From the NCBI GenBank assembly GCA_024233835.1, contig JACKPC010000002.1:16001-80000 (forward strand): a stretch of 64,000 nt of DNA. The letters are read 5' to 3'. Shown piece by piece: positions 39,986 through 49,789 of this stretch. The DNA comes from Leptospiraceae bacterium. Its GTDB lineage: Bacteria > Spirochaetota > Leptospiria > Leptospirales > Leptospiraceae. Below the pieces are notes generated by a model. It was not told the DNA's origin. It did no database searches and worked only from the letters and a program-made list of their open reading frames with translations. The number at the start of each line of letters is the position of its first letter. The first letter of the stretch is position 1. Both the position numbers and the translations under genes were made by a program.

Positions 39986-42721
39986 TTAAACAGCTTTCTT
40001 AATTTTCTTAGCAAAATTTCTGGCTTCCTCCATTTTTAAGGAAACTATTTTTGAAATACCGGGTTCTTCATTCGTAACTCCAAAAATTGTACTGGCTCTT
40101 GAAATAGTGGGAGGAGCGTGGGTAATTACAATGAATTGGCTTGTGTCTTTAAACTTATCCAGCAGTTGACAAAAACGATTTTTATTGACTTCATCCAGAG
40201 CAGCATCAATTTCATCAAGGAAACAGAAAGGGGACGGCTTCACCATGTAAATGGCAAATAACAGGGCGATAACAGTGAGAGATTTTTCTCCACCTGATAA
40301 CAATTTCAGGTTTTGAAAATGTTTCCCGGGAGGTTCTGCAATAATTTCAATTCCACTATTTAGAATATCCTCAGATTCAGTCAATATAAGCTCAGCTTTT
40401 CCTCCGTTAAATAGAGTCGCAAAAGTTTCGACAAAGTTCTTCCGGATTACTTCAAATGTTTCTTGAAACATTTTTTCTGATTCTTCATCAATATTACGAA
40501 TTACCTCTTCTATATCTTTTTTTGAGGACTCAATATCATCTTTCTGGGATTTATGATGGTCATAAATTTCTTTGACATTCTGGTATTCCTCAATAGCGAG
40601 AGGATTTATAGAGCCGAGGATTTGCATTTCCGATTTAATTTTTCGAACCTTGAGTTCCTCATCTTCTTTTTTTAGGGAGAGCTCTTTTTTTTCTTCCAAC
40701 AACTCTTCTTCAGAAAGTGAATAATCATTATAAAGTTCTTCATTAAAACTATCTAATTGAACCTTGAACGAAGTAACGCGTCGCTCATGTTCTGAAAGTA
40801 CCGGAAGTAAACTTTTAAATTCTTCCTGATCTTTATGGGAAGCAGCCTTCATTTCCTGTAGCTTACTAAAGGTAGTTTTTAATTCCTGTTTTTCCGCTTC
40901 CAGGGTTTTACTCATTCCCATAAATTCGGCATAAGAAGCCTCTATCTGTTCTTCTAATTTTCTTACTTCCTGTGCAAACACTTCCTTCTTATCTTTTAAA
41001 TTCTGAATGGATTCTTTAAGGGAAATAATTCGTACATGGACCTCTGCAAGTTGATCTTTTATCTTTTCGAGTGTATCTGAGTTCGCAGTCTTCTTTCCTT
41101 GCATTTCGAGAATGCGCTTTTCCAGATCGGTTACTTCTGTCTTTTTAATTTCGAGGGTATCCCGAAAAGATTCAATTCTGGCAAAGGATTCCTTTATCAT
41201 TCTTGAATAGCTTTCATTCTCTTCAATCAGCTCTTCTATTTTTTGATCAATACTTTCTTTTCTGGCAAGCATTCCGTCTTTGTCAAAAAGTATATTTCGA
41301 AACAGGTCTTCAATTTTTAAGAATTCGTGTAAATGAGAAAGATACTGCTTTGTTTCTTCGAGACTTAACTCTATTGTGTCTTGCTTTGCTAATGAAACTT
41401 TTTCTTCTAAAAATGTAATCAGGTATTGCTTTAATTCTTTTCTCTCATTTTCAGAATCTTCTGCTTTCTTCTTACTTTCTTCAATCTGGTTAATAAGTGA
41501 AACAACAATTTCCTTTAAGTTTTCTCTATAACTTAAATGATTGGAGTCATTTTTCTGAATTCTTTCTTCGTAAGTCTCTATTGCACTTAACTCGTTTTCT
41601 ATGGCTTTCTCGATATCAAATTTTTGTCCGGTTAAATTTTCAATACTATCTCGTGTAAGAGAAATTTCTCTTTCCAGAATCTTTACAGATTCTTCCAGAT
41701 CTGTATGTTCTTTCATAATATTTTCATTCTTAATGGTATCGGATTCGAGCATACTTCTCTGTTCATCGATACGTACTTCGTATTCCTGCATTATGCTTTT
41801 ATTCTTATCAATTTTTTCACGCAGGATTTCTTTTTGAGAAAGAAAATCTAAAAGCTTTTTATCGATTTCAGTAATTTTTTGTTCGATTTCATACTTCAAC
41901 CTTTCATATTCTTCGATTTTTAGAGCATCATCTGAAAGCTTCTGCATAAGCTCTTCGTTTTTTTCACGAGTTCGATTTAATTCGATTTCCGCCTGACCCA
42001 GTTTTTCTCTCAAACGGGAAAGTTTTATAAAACGGAGATTCTTATCTGCTTCGGTAAGAGCTGTTTTCAAATCAAAATAAGCTCTGGCTTTCTCTGCTTG
42101 TTTTTCCTTTGTTTCCAACTCCTTTTGCATAGAACGCAGAACATCGCTGATTCTCAACAAATTGTTATTGGTCATTTCCAGCTTCTTCATCGTCTCCTGT
42201 CTTTCATGCTTGAAACGAGAAATTCCAGCAGCTTCATCAAAAATGGCCCTTCTTTCTTCCGGCTTGGCATTTAAAAGGGATTCTACTTTCCCCTGCTCCA
42301 TGACCGAGTAGCTGGATTTTCCCACACCTGTATCCATTAGCAGTTTCTCGACTTCTTTACGTGTCACTTTTGAATTGTTAATTAGATACTCATTGGTCAT
42401 ATCAGGAAAAACTCTTCGGGTAATGGAAACTTCATTCAAGTCCAGGTTGAAAAGCCTGGTGGAATTATTAAAAGTAATGCAGGCTTCAGCAAAACCTGCG
42501 GGTTTTCGGCCTTCCGTTCCGTGGAATATCACGTCTTCCATTTTTTCCCCTCGAAGACCTTTCGCACTCCTTTCACCCAAAACCCATTTAATTGAATCCA
42601 TGATATTTGATTTTCCGGAACCATTGGGTCCTACCACGGCAGTAAAACCGGGATCGAAAGTAATATGCGTTTCATCCGCAAAGGTTTTAAATCCAACAAT
42701 TTTTAGTTTTTTAAGAAACAT
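39986..42721 (-). CDS. smc: SMC chromosome partition protein, short form
   Basis: Condensin ATPase that organises and helps segregate the chromosome. Walker A GPNGSGKSN (about 32-40) and the WVLGERSAKGLRG segment are typical of SMC; the signature LSGGEKS and Walker B FCFLDEIDAALD are near the C-terminus. Between are two long coiled coils. At 911 aa it is well short of the usual 1150-1200, and no Gly-rich hinge domain is visible in the middle; only a break near 450-480 (LHEFLKIEDLFRNILFDKDG). I recall that Leptospira SMC is of similar length, but cannot check. Divergent from the DUF115 gene across 62 bp. Confidence 0.9.
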   Translation of the reverse strand: MFLKKLKIVGFKTFADETHITFDPGFTAVVGPNGSGKSNIMDSIKWVLGERSAKGLRGEKMEDVIFHGTEGRKPAGFAEACITFNNSTRLFNLDLNEVSITRRVFPDMTNEYLINNSKVTRKEVEKLLMDTGVGKSSYSVMEQGKVESLLNAKPEERRAIFDEAAGISRFKHERQETMKKLEMTNNNLLRISDVLRSMQKELETKEKQAEKARAYFDLKTALTEADKNLRFIKLSRLREKLGQAEIELNRTREKNEELMQKLSDDALKIEEYERLKYEIEQKITEIDKKLLDFLSQKEILREKIDKNKSIMQEYEVRIDEQRSMLESDTIKNENIMKEHTDLEESVKILEREISLTRDSIENLTGQKFDIEKAIENELSAIETYEERIQKNDSNHLSYRENLKEIVVSLINQIEESKKKAEDSENERKELKQYLITFLEEKVSLAKQDTIELSLEETKQYLSHLHEFLKIEDLFRNILFDKDGMLARKESIDQKIEELIEENESYSRMIKESFARIESFRDTLEIKKTEVTDLEKRILEMQGKKTANSDTLEKIKDQLAEVHVRIISLKESIQNLKDKKEVFAQEVRKLEEQIEASYAEFMGMSKTLEAEKQELKTTFSKLQEMKAASHKDQEEFKSLLPVLSEHERRVTSFKVQLDSFNEELYNDYSLSEEELLEEKKELSLKKEDEELKVRKIKSEMQILGSINPLAIEEYQNVKEIYDHHKSQKDDIESSKKDIEEVIRNIDEESEKMFQETFEVIRKNFVETFATLFNGGKAELILTESEDILNSGIEIIAEPPGKHFQNLKLLSGGEKSLTVIALLFAIYMVKPSPFCFLDEIDAALDEVNKNRFCQLLDKFKDTSQFIVITHAPPTISRASTIFGVTNEEPGISKIVSLKMEEARNFAKKIKKAV

Positions 42722-42783
42722 TTTCTTTTTATCCTGTTGACCAATTTTATAGACTCTGTACCATTATCAATAAATTTAGAATT

Positions 42784-44589
42784 ATGTCTCTAAACTTTTC
42801 AACAGAACTCCTTGCCCGTAAACCTTATCTTGTATTTTTTCAGGATTTATCCAGAGAAATTACTACTAATGACTATTCTCTGTGTTCGGCAAAGAACTCT
42901 CAGGAATATTATGTATCATACGGAGAGCGAAAATTAGCAAGTACTATTTCTCCTCTGACGCAGGCGACCCGTCTTTTAAGCAATACTTCCATTCGAGAAA
43001 CCGATTTATGTATAATTCTGGGACTCGGAAATCCACATCTTGCTTTTGAGCTAAATCAACAGCGAAAAGAAGGGGAAATTTTACTTTATATAGATGCTTC
43101 CAGTTCAATTCTCCCGGCACTGGGTTCAGAAATATTAGAAGAACTCTTACAGCCTGCTGGAAGACATCTTTTCACCGGAGAAGAATCAGAAGATCTACTC
43201 TGGAATTACCTGGAAGCCCTTCCGCTTGAAAGGCTTTCCGGCATACGCTTCTTTAGAAATCAAGCCAGTCTTAATCTGGCTCCGGATTTTTATATAAATA
43301 TAGAAACGAAGGTGCAAAAAATCTTTTCTTCGAGGATGAGTGATTTACTCACAAAATTCGAGTTTGAAAGAATCTGGATTCGAAACACTGTATCCAATAC
43401 CCTGCATTTCTTTGAAAACCCTCCAAGGTTTCGACTGGAAGAACTGAATCAGAAATTTGCCGGAATACCGGCTATGTTAGTATCTGCCGGACCCAGTCTA
43501 AGGGAAAATTGTGAATTTATCAAGGAAATCCGGGATAAGGTTTTTCTCTTTTCCTGTGATACTTCTTTAAAGGTTCTTCTTTCAAATCAAATAATCCCGG
43601 ATGGAGTCATGACTCTGGATGCCCAGACCCATTCCTTTTTCCACTTCATGGGTACTGACCTTCAAGAAATACCGGTATTTGCTGATATGGTAGCCTCTCC
43701 TCTATTACTAAGACACATAAATACAGTTTCTATTATTCATAGTATTACTGCCAAATACCAGACCGATGTAAGCGGCCGACCTATTCGAGAAGTTACAGCC
43801 GGATCTTCTCTGGCTGAGACTATTTTAGGCCCTATAGGAGATGTACAGAGTGGAGGAAGTGTAGCTACCAGTGCCTTTGACCTTTTGAAGAACCTTGGTT
43901 TTTCTCCCATTTTTTTAATCGGCCAGGATTTAGCCTATAGTGGAAGAGAAATTCATTCTACCGGAACCCATCATAATGAAAAATGGCTCACCCTGATAAA
44001 TCGAAAAAAAAGCCTTGAAGGGATTAACGAAGCCATTATCCAAAAACGCAAGCTCAAAGAAGTTCCTTCCTGCTCCGGAGGAAATGTTTTAACCGATTAT
44101 GTTCTAGAAATCTACAGGCAATGGTTTGAAGATTCTGCTTTAAAGGTAGATTTTCCAATTTATAACATCAACGAAAAAGGAACCTTTCTTCAGAATATTC
44201 AAAATATCCATACAGAAAAAGCGAAAGAACTGCTTTCAGATTTCAGCCCTCATTCCTATCCCTGGAGAAACCTCCCGCCCTGGCAAGTGAGTCCTAAGGA
44301 AGTCAAAGACAAAAGACAGGATAAGCTTTTAGAGGAAAGTTTAGATTCCATCCAAAATCTTTCCCAAAAAATAAAAAAATGGGAAACTGATACATTAGAA
44401 TATACGGAACTTTTAAAAAATCTGGATGAAGAAACCGAGAAAATTCCCTTTTTAGCTCAAATTCTGAGAAAAACCCTGGTGTATACCCGAAGGCAGGAAA
44501 ACAAATTAAATAATGAAAGAAAAATTTCCCTTTTACTTACAAGCTTAAAAAAAGAAATACGGTACCTGAAAAAAGCTTTGCTTATATAA
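42784..44589 (+). CDS. DUF115 / MAF-type glycosyltransferase-like protein
   Basis: The central part (about 225-400) matches DUF115: IPAMLVSAGPSLRENCEFIKEIRDKVFLFSCDTSLKVLL, TLDAQTHSFFHF and a GGSVATSAFDLLKNLGF region. Such proteins include flagellin-modifying motility accessory factors, and many spirochetes carry several. The N-terminal 200 residues fit the family's accessory domain and the C-terminus is coiled coil. Addition of a sugar such as pseudaminic acid to flagellin is the family role; no flagellin gene is in this window, so the substrate is an inference. Confidence 0.82.
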   Translation: MSLNFSTELLARKPYLVFFQDLSREITTNDYSLCSAKNSQEYYVSYGERKLASTISPLTQATRLLSNTSIRETDLCIILGLGNPHLAFELNQQRKEGEILLYIDASSSILPALGSEILEELLQPAGRHLFTGEESEDLLWNYLEALPLERLSGIRFFRNQASLNLAPDFYINIETKVQKIFSSRMSDLLTKFEFERIWIRNTVSNTLHFFENPPRFRLEELNQKFAGIPAMLVSAGPSLRENCEFIKEIRDKVFLFSCDTSLKVLLSNQIIPDGVMTLDAQTHSFFHFMGTDLQEIPVFADMVASPLLLRHINTVSIIHSITAKYQTDVSGRPIREVTAGSSLAETILGPIGDVQSGGSVATSAFDLLKNLGFSPIFLIGQDLAYSGREIHSTGTHHNEKWLTLINRKKSLEGINEAIIQKRKLKEVPSCSGGNVLTDYVLEIYRQWFEDSALKVDFPIYNINEKGTFLQNIQNIHTEKAKELLSDFSPHSYPWRNLPPWQVSPKEVKDKRQDKLLEESLDSIQNLSQKIKKWETDTLEYTELLKNLDEETEKIPFLAQILRKTLVYTRRQENKLNNERKISLLLTSLKKEIRYLKKALLI

Positions 44590-44594
44590 TTAAT

Positions 44595-45383
44595 TTAGAA
44601 AGAAAAAGTATAGGATAATTCCATCATTCGATTATGTGCTGCTGTATCTTCATAGGCACCAAAACTCCTGTATAGACGGGCCAGCCCGAGACTACCCAGT
44701 AAAAATCCGGCAGCTTTTCCTTCCAGAAGTCCATATTTTGGACCCTTTTTTAAAAAAAGATCATCCTGTAAAGACTTGGACTTGGTAGTATTACTAACAT
44801 AAGCAGCAGCTAAACCCACGAGTAAAAGATCTACCATAAAATACAGACTGGCATTACGGTAGAGATCATTTCTTGTATAAAAAGGAGAACGATACGCATT
44901 ATAGATAACACTAAAGCCCGGGCTTATAATATTTAATCCCTGGGAAAAAATATGGCTCTTGCCCTGTAGTTCCTTATAAATCTCTTCTTGCTTTTTTAGC
45001 TTGGCTTCAGTTAAATTGCCTGTATCTTCCTTTGGTTCAGCAGAAACTTCCGAACCTGCTCCCTCTACGATTTCTTTTCTAAAAATTGTTTTAAAAACCT
45101 TCTCTTCTCCCGTTTCATCTGCTTCTATCCGTATAATTGAGTTGGTGGAATCCTTTTTATATCTACCAATATATACATCAAAGGTAAACGGAGAATACCA
45201 CTTACAACTGTATCTATAATCGAAGCCCTGCGTTTTTTCTTCTTTTGTAAAAGATTGATTCGTTACTTTTTGCAGAAGCTGCATAACCTTATAGTTTGTA
45301 TCTTCGTAGTTGAAAGGTGATTCCAAAACCTCAGCTGAAAAAAGCCATAATGGAAAAAAAACTAAGAGAAAAAATAGCTTCAT
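44595..45383 (-). CDS. Unknown exported protein
   Basis: A 262 aa protein with a clear signal peptide (LFFLLVFFPLWLFSA) and two hydrophobic segments near the C-terminus (SLYFMVDLLLVGLAAAYV and GKAAGFLLGSLGLARLY). The middle has a charged linker (about 115-140). It may be an outer-membrane or inner-membrane protein of the DUF5683-like kind often seen in Leptospira; I cannot name it. Its ATG overlaps the stop of the CPBP protease gene (ATGA), so the two are coupled. Confidence 0.65.
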   Translation of the reverse strand: MKLFFLLVFFPLWLFSAEVLESPFNYEDTNYKVMQLLQKVTNQSFTKEEKTQGFDYRYSCKWYSPFTFDVYIGRYKKDSTNSIIRIEADETGEEKVFKTIFRKEIVEGAGSEVSAEPKEDTGNLTEAKLKKQEEIYKELQGKSHIFSQGLNIISPGFSVIYNAYRSPFYTRNDLYRNASLYFMVDLLLVGLAAAYVSNTTKSKSLQDDLFLKKGPKYGLLEGKAAGFLLGSLGLARLYRSFGAYEDTAAHNRMMELSYTFSF

Positions 45384-46288
45384 GAAAGTTTCTCCAATTT
45401 ATCTCCAAAGAAATAGGCAACAATCAAACCTATAGCATTGAAGGTAACATGGGCAGAAATTGAGGCCCAGATATTCCTGGATTTTAGATAAACATAACCA
45501 AAAATAAACCCTACAAATACCAGAATTAGAATAGATACCGGAGAAGTGCCAGGTGCATAGTGCATGAAACCAAAAATAATGGAAGTTATCCAGAGTCCAA
45601 GCCTCGGCTGCTTTTCTTCTGCATAGTGTCTCAGTAAATACCCTCGGAAATAAAGTTCTTCTATGATTCCGGTAAGTAAAGCTACTGAATACAGAGACCA
45701 GAGGAGTAAAGAGCGATTTCCATAAATGCTTTTGAGTAATATCGCCTGATATTCTATGCTTGGTACTTTAAGTCCTACAAGATGCAAGAATAAGGAGAAT
45801 AAACTGACCGCAATAAAAACCAGCATTCCCATAAAAATTCCCAGAATTATTTTTTCCGGTTTAAAATCATCGGAAATTCCTCGAATCCTTATCCCTAACC
45901 TTCTGTAGATAATATAATAGGCCAGAGGAATATGACAGAGAAACCAGACGGCACTGTTAAGAAATAGCAGCCAGTGTCTCTTTTGAAAAACGATCCGATT
46001 ATACTCTTCAATAATAAAATGTTTATTTTCCGTGATTTTCGCATTTAATTCTTTTTCGACTTCAGTAGCCCTTTTAAGAATCATGGAGAAAATCTCAGAA
46101 CTGCTTTTATCCTGAACCTGAGGCTCCAATTCTTCCACTTTCAGATAATCATGCATAACAGCCTGCTGTATCACACGTGTCTGTATGATTACCAGGAAGG
46201 AAGTAGAAACAAGTATTAATAAAATATGAATCGAAAAGATAACATAAATAGGAGTCGCATTCCTGCGAGAAAACAATTTATCAAACAT
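45380..46288 (-). CDS. CPBP intramembrane metalloprotease
   Basis: A membrane protein with about seven to eight hydrophobic segments and the CPBP (Abi/Rce1-like) motifs: EELYFRGYLL, FGFMHYAPG and SISAHVTFNAIGL, which supply the glutamates and histidines of the active site. An N-terminal extension (about 35-105) after the first helix is unusual and forms a predicted periplasmic helical part. ATG at 46288 is preferred over a TTG at 46294. The substrate is unknown; the coupled downstream exported protein is a candidate partner. Confidence 0.85.
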   Translation of the reverse strand: MFDKLFSRRNATPIYVIFSIHILLILVSTSFLVIIQTRVIQQAVMHDYLKVEELEPQVQDKSSSEIFSMILKRATEVEKELNAKITENKHFIIEEYNRIVFQKRHWLLFLNSAVWFLCHIPLAYYIIYRRLGIRIRGISDDFKPEKIILGIFMGMLVFIAVSLFSLFLHLVGLKVPSIEYQAILLKSIYGNRSLLLWSLYSVALLTGIIEELYFRGYLLRHYAEEKQPRLGLWITSIIFGFMHYAPGTSPVSILILVFVGFIFGYVYLKSRNIWASISAHVTFNAIGLIVAYFFGDKLEKLS

Positions 46289-46383
46289 GTACAATACAGA
46301 TTTTTCAAACCCTTATTGTAGTCACGATTTTTTTCTTGAGACTGGTTAATACTAGTTTATGTCCGAATATAAGATAAGCATCT

Positions 46384-47292
46384 ATGAAATTTCTTTTCCA
46401 TCGAGTTCTTCTACTTTTAACCTTCTCCATTTTAAATAGTCATCTTTTTTCCGGAGAACTTATTCAGCTAAGTAATTTAGATTATAAGAATCCGATTTTA
46501 CAGAGATTAAGAAGTGAAATCTTTCATAATCTAAAAATTTCTCGCAAGAAATTTCCTTCTGAAAGGGATGAGCTGATTCCTCTTCAATTTTACTTGTATA
46601 TAGTAGGAAAAAAAGATAATTTTTTTTACATTATGGCCCGCACCGGGATGAATTTAGATACTCTTGCTTCGGTTAATTCTCTCAGTTCCCCCCACGATAT
46701 TTACCCCGGAATGAAGCTTTTAATACCCAATATGAGAGGTTCCTACTTAAATACCGGTTTAAAAAAAGGAAATAAAAATAAGGATCTTCTTTCCAGAAAA
46801 TATAAAATTCCTGAAAATTTTATTCTTTATGAACCTACAAATTCCCGCTGGTTTGTCCCGGGTCTTCCACCTACAAAGCTAGAGAAATCCTATTTTTATG
46901 GTTTTGGCTTTTCAAAGCCTTTAATCGGAGGTAGATTGAGCTCAAATTACGGTAAAAGAAAAGATCCCTTTTCTGAAAAACAAACTTTTCATGGAGGAAT
47001 CGATCTGGCCGCCAAAAAAGGAACCGCTGTTTATGCCTCTGCCGAAGGAAAAGTTTTACTCGCCCAAAAAAAAGGTGGATACGGAAAACTGATAATCTTA
47101 TCGCATAAACTCGGTTATGAATCCAGATACGGTCATTTAAGTAAAATCCTGGTAAAACCCGGTGAAAAAATCAGGAGGGGTCAAAAAATTGGAGAAGTAG
47201 GTTCGACAGGCAAATCTACAGGTCCTCACTTACATTTTGAAGTACGGCGGAATAAAAAGAGAGAAAAACCCGTTTTTAAAAAACATTTTTAG
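46384..47292 (+). CDS. LysM-M23 peptidase (murein endopeptidase-like)
   Basis: Signal peptide, a LysM domain (about 70-120; YLYIVGKKDNFFYIMARTGMNLDTLASVN...IYPGMKLLIPN), then an M23/LytM domain (about 180-300) with HGGIDLAA (first His and Asp), RYGHLSKI and HLHFEV. All zinc ligands are present, so it should cut peptide cross-links of peptidoglycan. It probably acts in the periplasm on wall remodelling or cell division. It is divergent from the CPBP gene and convergent with the adenylate cyclase gene. Confidence 0.93.
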   Translation: MKFLFHRVLLLLTFSILNSHLFSGELIQLSNLDYKNPILQRLRSEIFHNLKISRKKFPSERDELIPLQFYLYIVGKKDNFFYIMARTGMNLDTLASVNSLSSPHDIYPGMKLLIPNMRGSYLNTGLKKGNKNKDLLSRKYKIPENFILYEPTNSRWFVPGLPPTKLEKSYFYGFGFSKPLIGGRLSSNYGKRKDPFSEKQTFHGGIDLAAKKGTAVYASAEGKVLLAQKKGGYGKLIILSHKLGYESRYGHLSKILVKPGEKIRRGQKIGEVGSTGKSTGPHLHFEVRRNKKREKPVFKKHF

Positions 47293-47323
47293 TAGTAATC
47301 TACCGGCGAATCGACTACTATAT

Positions 47324-48784
47324 CTATTTTTTTCCGAGCAGAAAATAGGTATGCATGGGACCCTTCCCCTTAACTTCAATAACTCCCCTATCTTCAAAAT
47401 GAAAAGAGTCCTTTAATCGTAAAAAAGCAGCTTCGGAACAATGAACCCTACCAGGCATTCCGTGAGATTCCATTCTTGAAGCCGTATTCACAGTATCTCC
47501 CCAGAGATCATAGACGAATTTATTCTTTCCAATAACTCCAGCTACAACAGACCCGGCATGAATACCTACTCTCAAATTAACATCTAACTGTAATTCCTGT
47601 TTTAAAGATACAAATTCCTCTATCATTTCAAGAGCTGCATTTGCCATTCGAGCGGCACACTCAGCACCCGGTTCCGGAATTCCTCCGGCCATCATATAGC
47701 AATCACCTATTGTTTTAATTTTTTCCAGTTGATAGTGATTGGCAATTCCATCAAAACGAGTAAAAATTTCGTTCAATATTTTCACTAACTCATCCGGAGA
47801 AGCAATTTTGGAGGACATAACGGTAAACCCGGCAATATCAGCAAATAAAACGATTGCATCTGAAAAATGATCTGCAATCACCCCCTCACCTGATTTCAAC
47901 CTTTTGGCAATCTTCTCCGGTAATATGTTTAAGAGGAGTCTTTCAGATTTTTCCTGCTCTTTTCCCAGGTTCTCATTCAATTCGTTAATTTTTTCAAGGT
48001 TAGTCTTGAGCTGGGCATTCTTCCTTTTAATATCCCTATAGGCGTTTGCATTATCTATAGCAATACCTATATAAGAACTCATAGAATGAAGTATATCCAG
48101 ATCAGTTTCTCTAATTCTGCACTTTTGATAAGTGAGTAAAGCAAGTACTCCAATAAATCGTTTTTCAACTTTTAATGGAAAATAAGCCTGAGAAACAGTT
48201 TTTTCACCCCATTGAGAGATTAAACCATCAACATATTGAGGATATTCGGCATCAACATTTCTTATGATTACTTCTCCTTCTTTATGGAAACACATTGCAG
48301 AAAGATTATCCTCATCCAGGGAGTCCTTTACCAGAGAAGGAAGAAACTCATTATCCTTAATGCAGATCCTGTACTTCACTATATTTTTGTCGGGCTCAAA
48401 CATACCGATAGCCAGAATGTCTACTGACATAATAGTTTTGATGTAATTATAAACAGAAAAAATAATTTCCCTGGTTTCAAGAGTAGAAGTTATGGATTGA
48501 CCTATTTGACTGAGAGCCTTTAAATTTTTAAAGGCAGCTTCCAGTTCGTCATTAGTCGTTTTAAGTTCTTCTTTGGTTCTGACAAGGTGTCTTTGAGTAG
48601 AATCACCTATTTTGAGCAGTTTATTGGAGAGCCGGAGCAGAGATTCATAGGCTTTTCCCATACCGACATACTCTCGCTGCAAGTCTTCAAAAGATAAATT
48701 TCCATTTTCGATATTATCTTTGAATCGTTTTAAATTACTATACTCTTCCTCAAATACCGAAGGTATTGGTTTCTTTTCATTCAT
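47324..48784 (-). CDS. GAF-adenylate cyclase, output enzyme of Sia-like module
   Basis: An N-terminal coiled coil (about 1-90, with LLRLSNKLLKIGDSTQ), a GAF domain (about 95-240), a second short coil and a class III cyclase domain (about 300-486). Catalytic residues are all present: FADIAGFT and TIGDCYM (metal Asp), YDLWGDTVNTASRMES (substrate Asp, Asn and Arg). It should make cAMP. It lies 15 bp after siaC-like in the order A-B-C-output, where Pseudomonas has the diguanylate cyclase SiaD. Control by the SiaC-like protein is an inference from that order. Confidence 0.92.
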   Translation of the reverse strand: MNEKKPIPSVFEEEYSNLKRFKDNIENGNLSFEDLQREYVGMGKAYESLLRLSNKLLKIGDSTQRHLVRTKEELKTTNDELEAAFKNLKALSQIGQSITSTLETREIIFSVYNYIKTIMSVDILAIGMFEPDKNIVKYRICIKDNEFLPSLVKDSLDEDNLSAMCFHKEGEVIIRNVDAEYPQYVDGLISQWGEKTVSQAYFPLKVEKRFIGVLALLTYQKCRIRETDLDILHSMSSYIGIAIDNANAYRDIKRKNAQLKTNLEKINELNENLGKEQEKSERLLLNILPEKIAKRLKSGEGVIADHFSDAIVLFADIAGFTVMSSKIASPDELVKILNEIFTRFDGIANHYQLEKIKTIGDCYMMAGGIPEPGAECAARMANAALEMIEEFVSLKQELQLDVNLRVGIHAGSVVAGVIGKNKFVYDLWGDTVNTASRMESHGMPGRVHCSEAAFLRLKDSFHFEDRGVIEVKGKGPMHTYFLLGKK

Positions 48785-48799
48785 GAAAAGAAGTCCGTA

Positions 48800-49183
48800 T
48801 TAATCTTCCGAATAAGCAACCAATTCGAAAGGAAGCTCCAGATCATCAGCAAATTCTTCTCCGCTTTCCTGCATATCATCGTCATCTTCCTGATAAAGCC
48901 ATTTGACTTTGACTTCACCATCACCATCATTATGATATTCTTCTAACTCATCCAGAATATCCATAATACACTTTGAAGAACTTGTATTAAAATAATTTAA
49001 TTTAAATTTAAATTCAAGGTTTTTACCTGTTTGAGTAAATTCCTTTAACCATTTGAATACAGGCTCATAGAATTCCATCGCATTTTCCGGATAAGATTCA
49101 CCGCTAATACTAGCTGTGCCGGTTTCAGGATCCAAAACTATTTCAGGGGATGTTTTTGTTTGTTGTATATGAATCTTTTCCAT
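48800..49183 (-). CDS. SiaC family regulatory phosphoprotein (DUF1987)
   Basis: A 127 aa protein matching SiaC: IHIQQTKTSPEIVLDPETGTASISGESYPENAMEFYEPVFKWL and the phospho-site segment YFNTSSSK (Thr67 or a neighbouring Ser; Thr68 is the phosphorylated residue in Pseudomonas SiaC as I recall). It should switch between SiaB and the output enzyme depending on phosphorylation. An acidic stretch (EDDDDMQESGEE) near the C-terminus is unusual. AAGGA precedes the ATG. It lies 3 bp after siaB-like. Confidence 0.9.
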   Translation of the reverse strand: MEKIHIQQTKTSPEIVLDPETGTASISGESYPENAMEFYEPVFKWLKEFTQTGKNLEFKFKLNYFNTSSSKCIMDILDELEEYHNDGDGEVKVKWLYQEDDDDMQESGEEFADDLELPFELVAYSED

Positions 49184-49186
49184 AAT

Positions 49187-49735
49187 TTATTTTTCCTTTT
49201 CAAAACATACGGAAAGGGTAAAAAAAGAATATTCCTCATCTATCGGATCAAGTTTGAAACCCAAAGGTCTGTCTGACTTTCTTGCCATATCAATAAAGCC
49301 CAGACCTGCACCTTTGCTATCTTCCGGTCGACTTCCCTTGATCTTTTCTTTGTATAATTTTCTAAGCTCATCTTTATCTAAGGAGTTAATGAACTTACAC
49401 TTTTCAATAAGCTCATTCGCTTTTTGGGTATGAACCAGGTTTCCCGAATGAAATCGAAATACATCCTCTTCTTCATTCAGGATGATTATGCCTACTCCAT
49501 TTTCCCGTCCGGTTTCATCATGTATTTTTTCAGCCGAATAATGAAGAATATTCTGAGCTAACTCTATAAAAACTGCAAACATTCTCCTCATATTGCTCTC
49601 ATTGCTCCATGATGATTTTATCATAGAACCTAATTCCCCAAGAATTTCCTGAGACATTCTGCCTTTAAAATAAAAGATAGACCTATAACTCTGGATTTCC
49701 TGGTACTGTTGGTATAATTGATCGGCAATAGGCAT
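49187..49735 (-). CDS. SiaB family protein kinase
   Basis: A 182 aa protein with a GHKL ATPase fold like SiaB: FKGRMSQEILGELGSMI, N-box FIELAQNILHYSAE, and G2-like GAGLGFIDMARKS. In Pseudomonas SiaB phosphorylates SiaC and thereby blocks it. The order (phosphatase protein, SiaB, SiaC, cyclase) is the same here. It starts 54 bp after the giant phosphatase protein. All motifs look intact. Confidence 0.88.
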   Translation of the reverse strand: MPIADQLYQQYQEIQSYRSIFYFKGRMSQEILGELGSMIKSSWSNESNMRRMFAVFIELAQNILHYSAEKIHDETGRENGVGIIILNEEEDVFRFHSGNLVHTQKANELIEKCKFINSLDKDELRKLYKEKIKGSRPEDSKGAGLGFIDMARKSDRPLGFKLDPIDEEYSFFTLSVCFEKEK

Positions 49736-49789
49736 ATTCTGTATCCTTTGTATTATAAGCTTAAATAATGTAAATAAAAATATAGCTAA

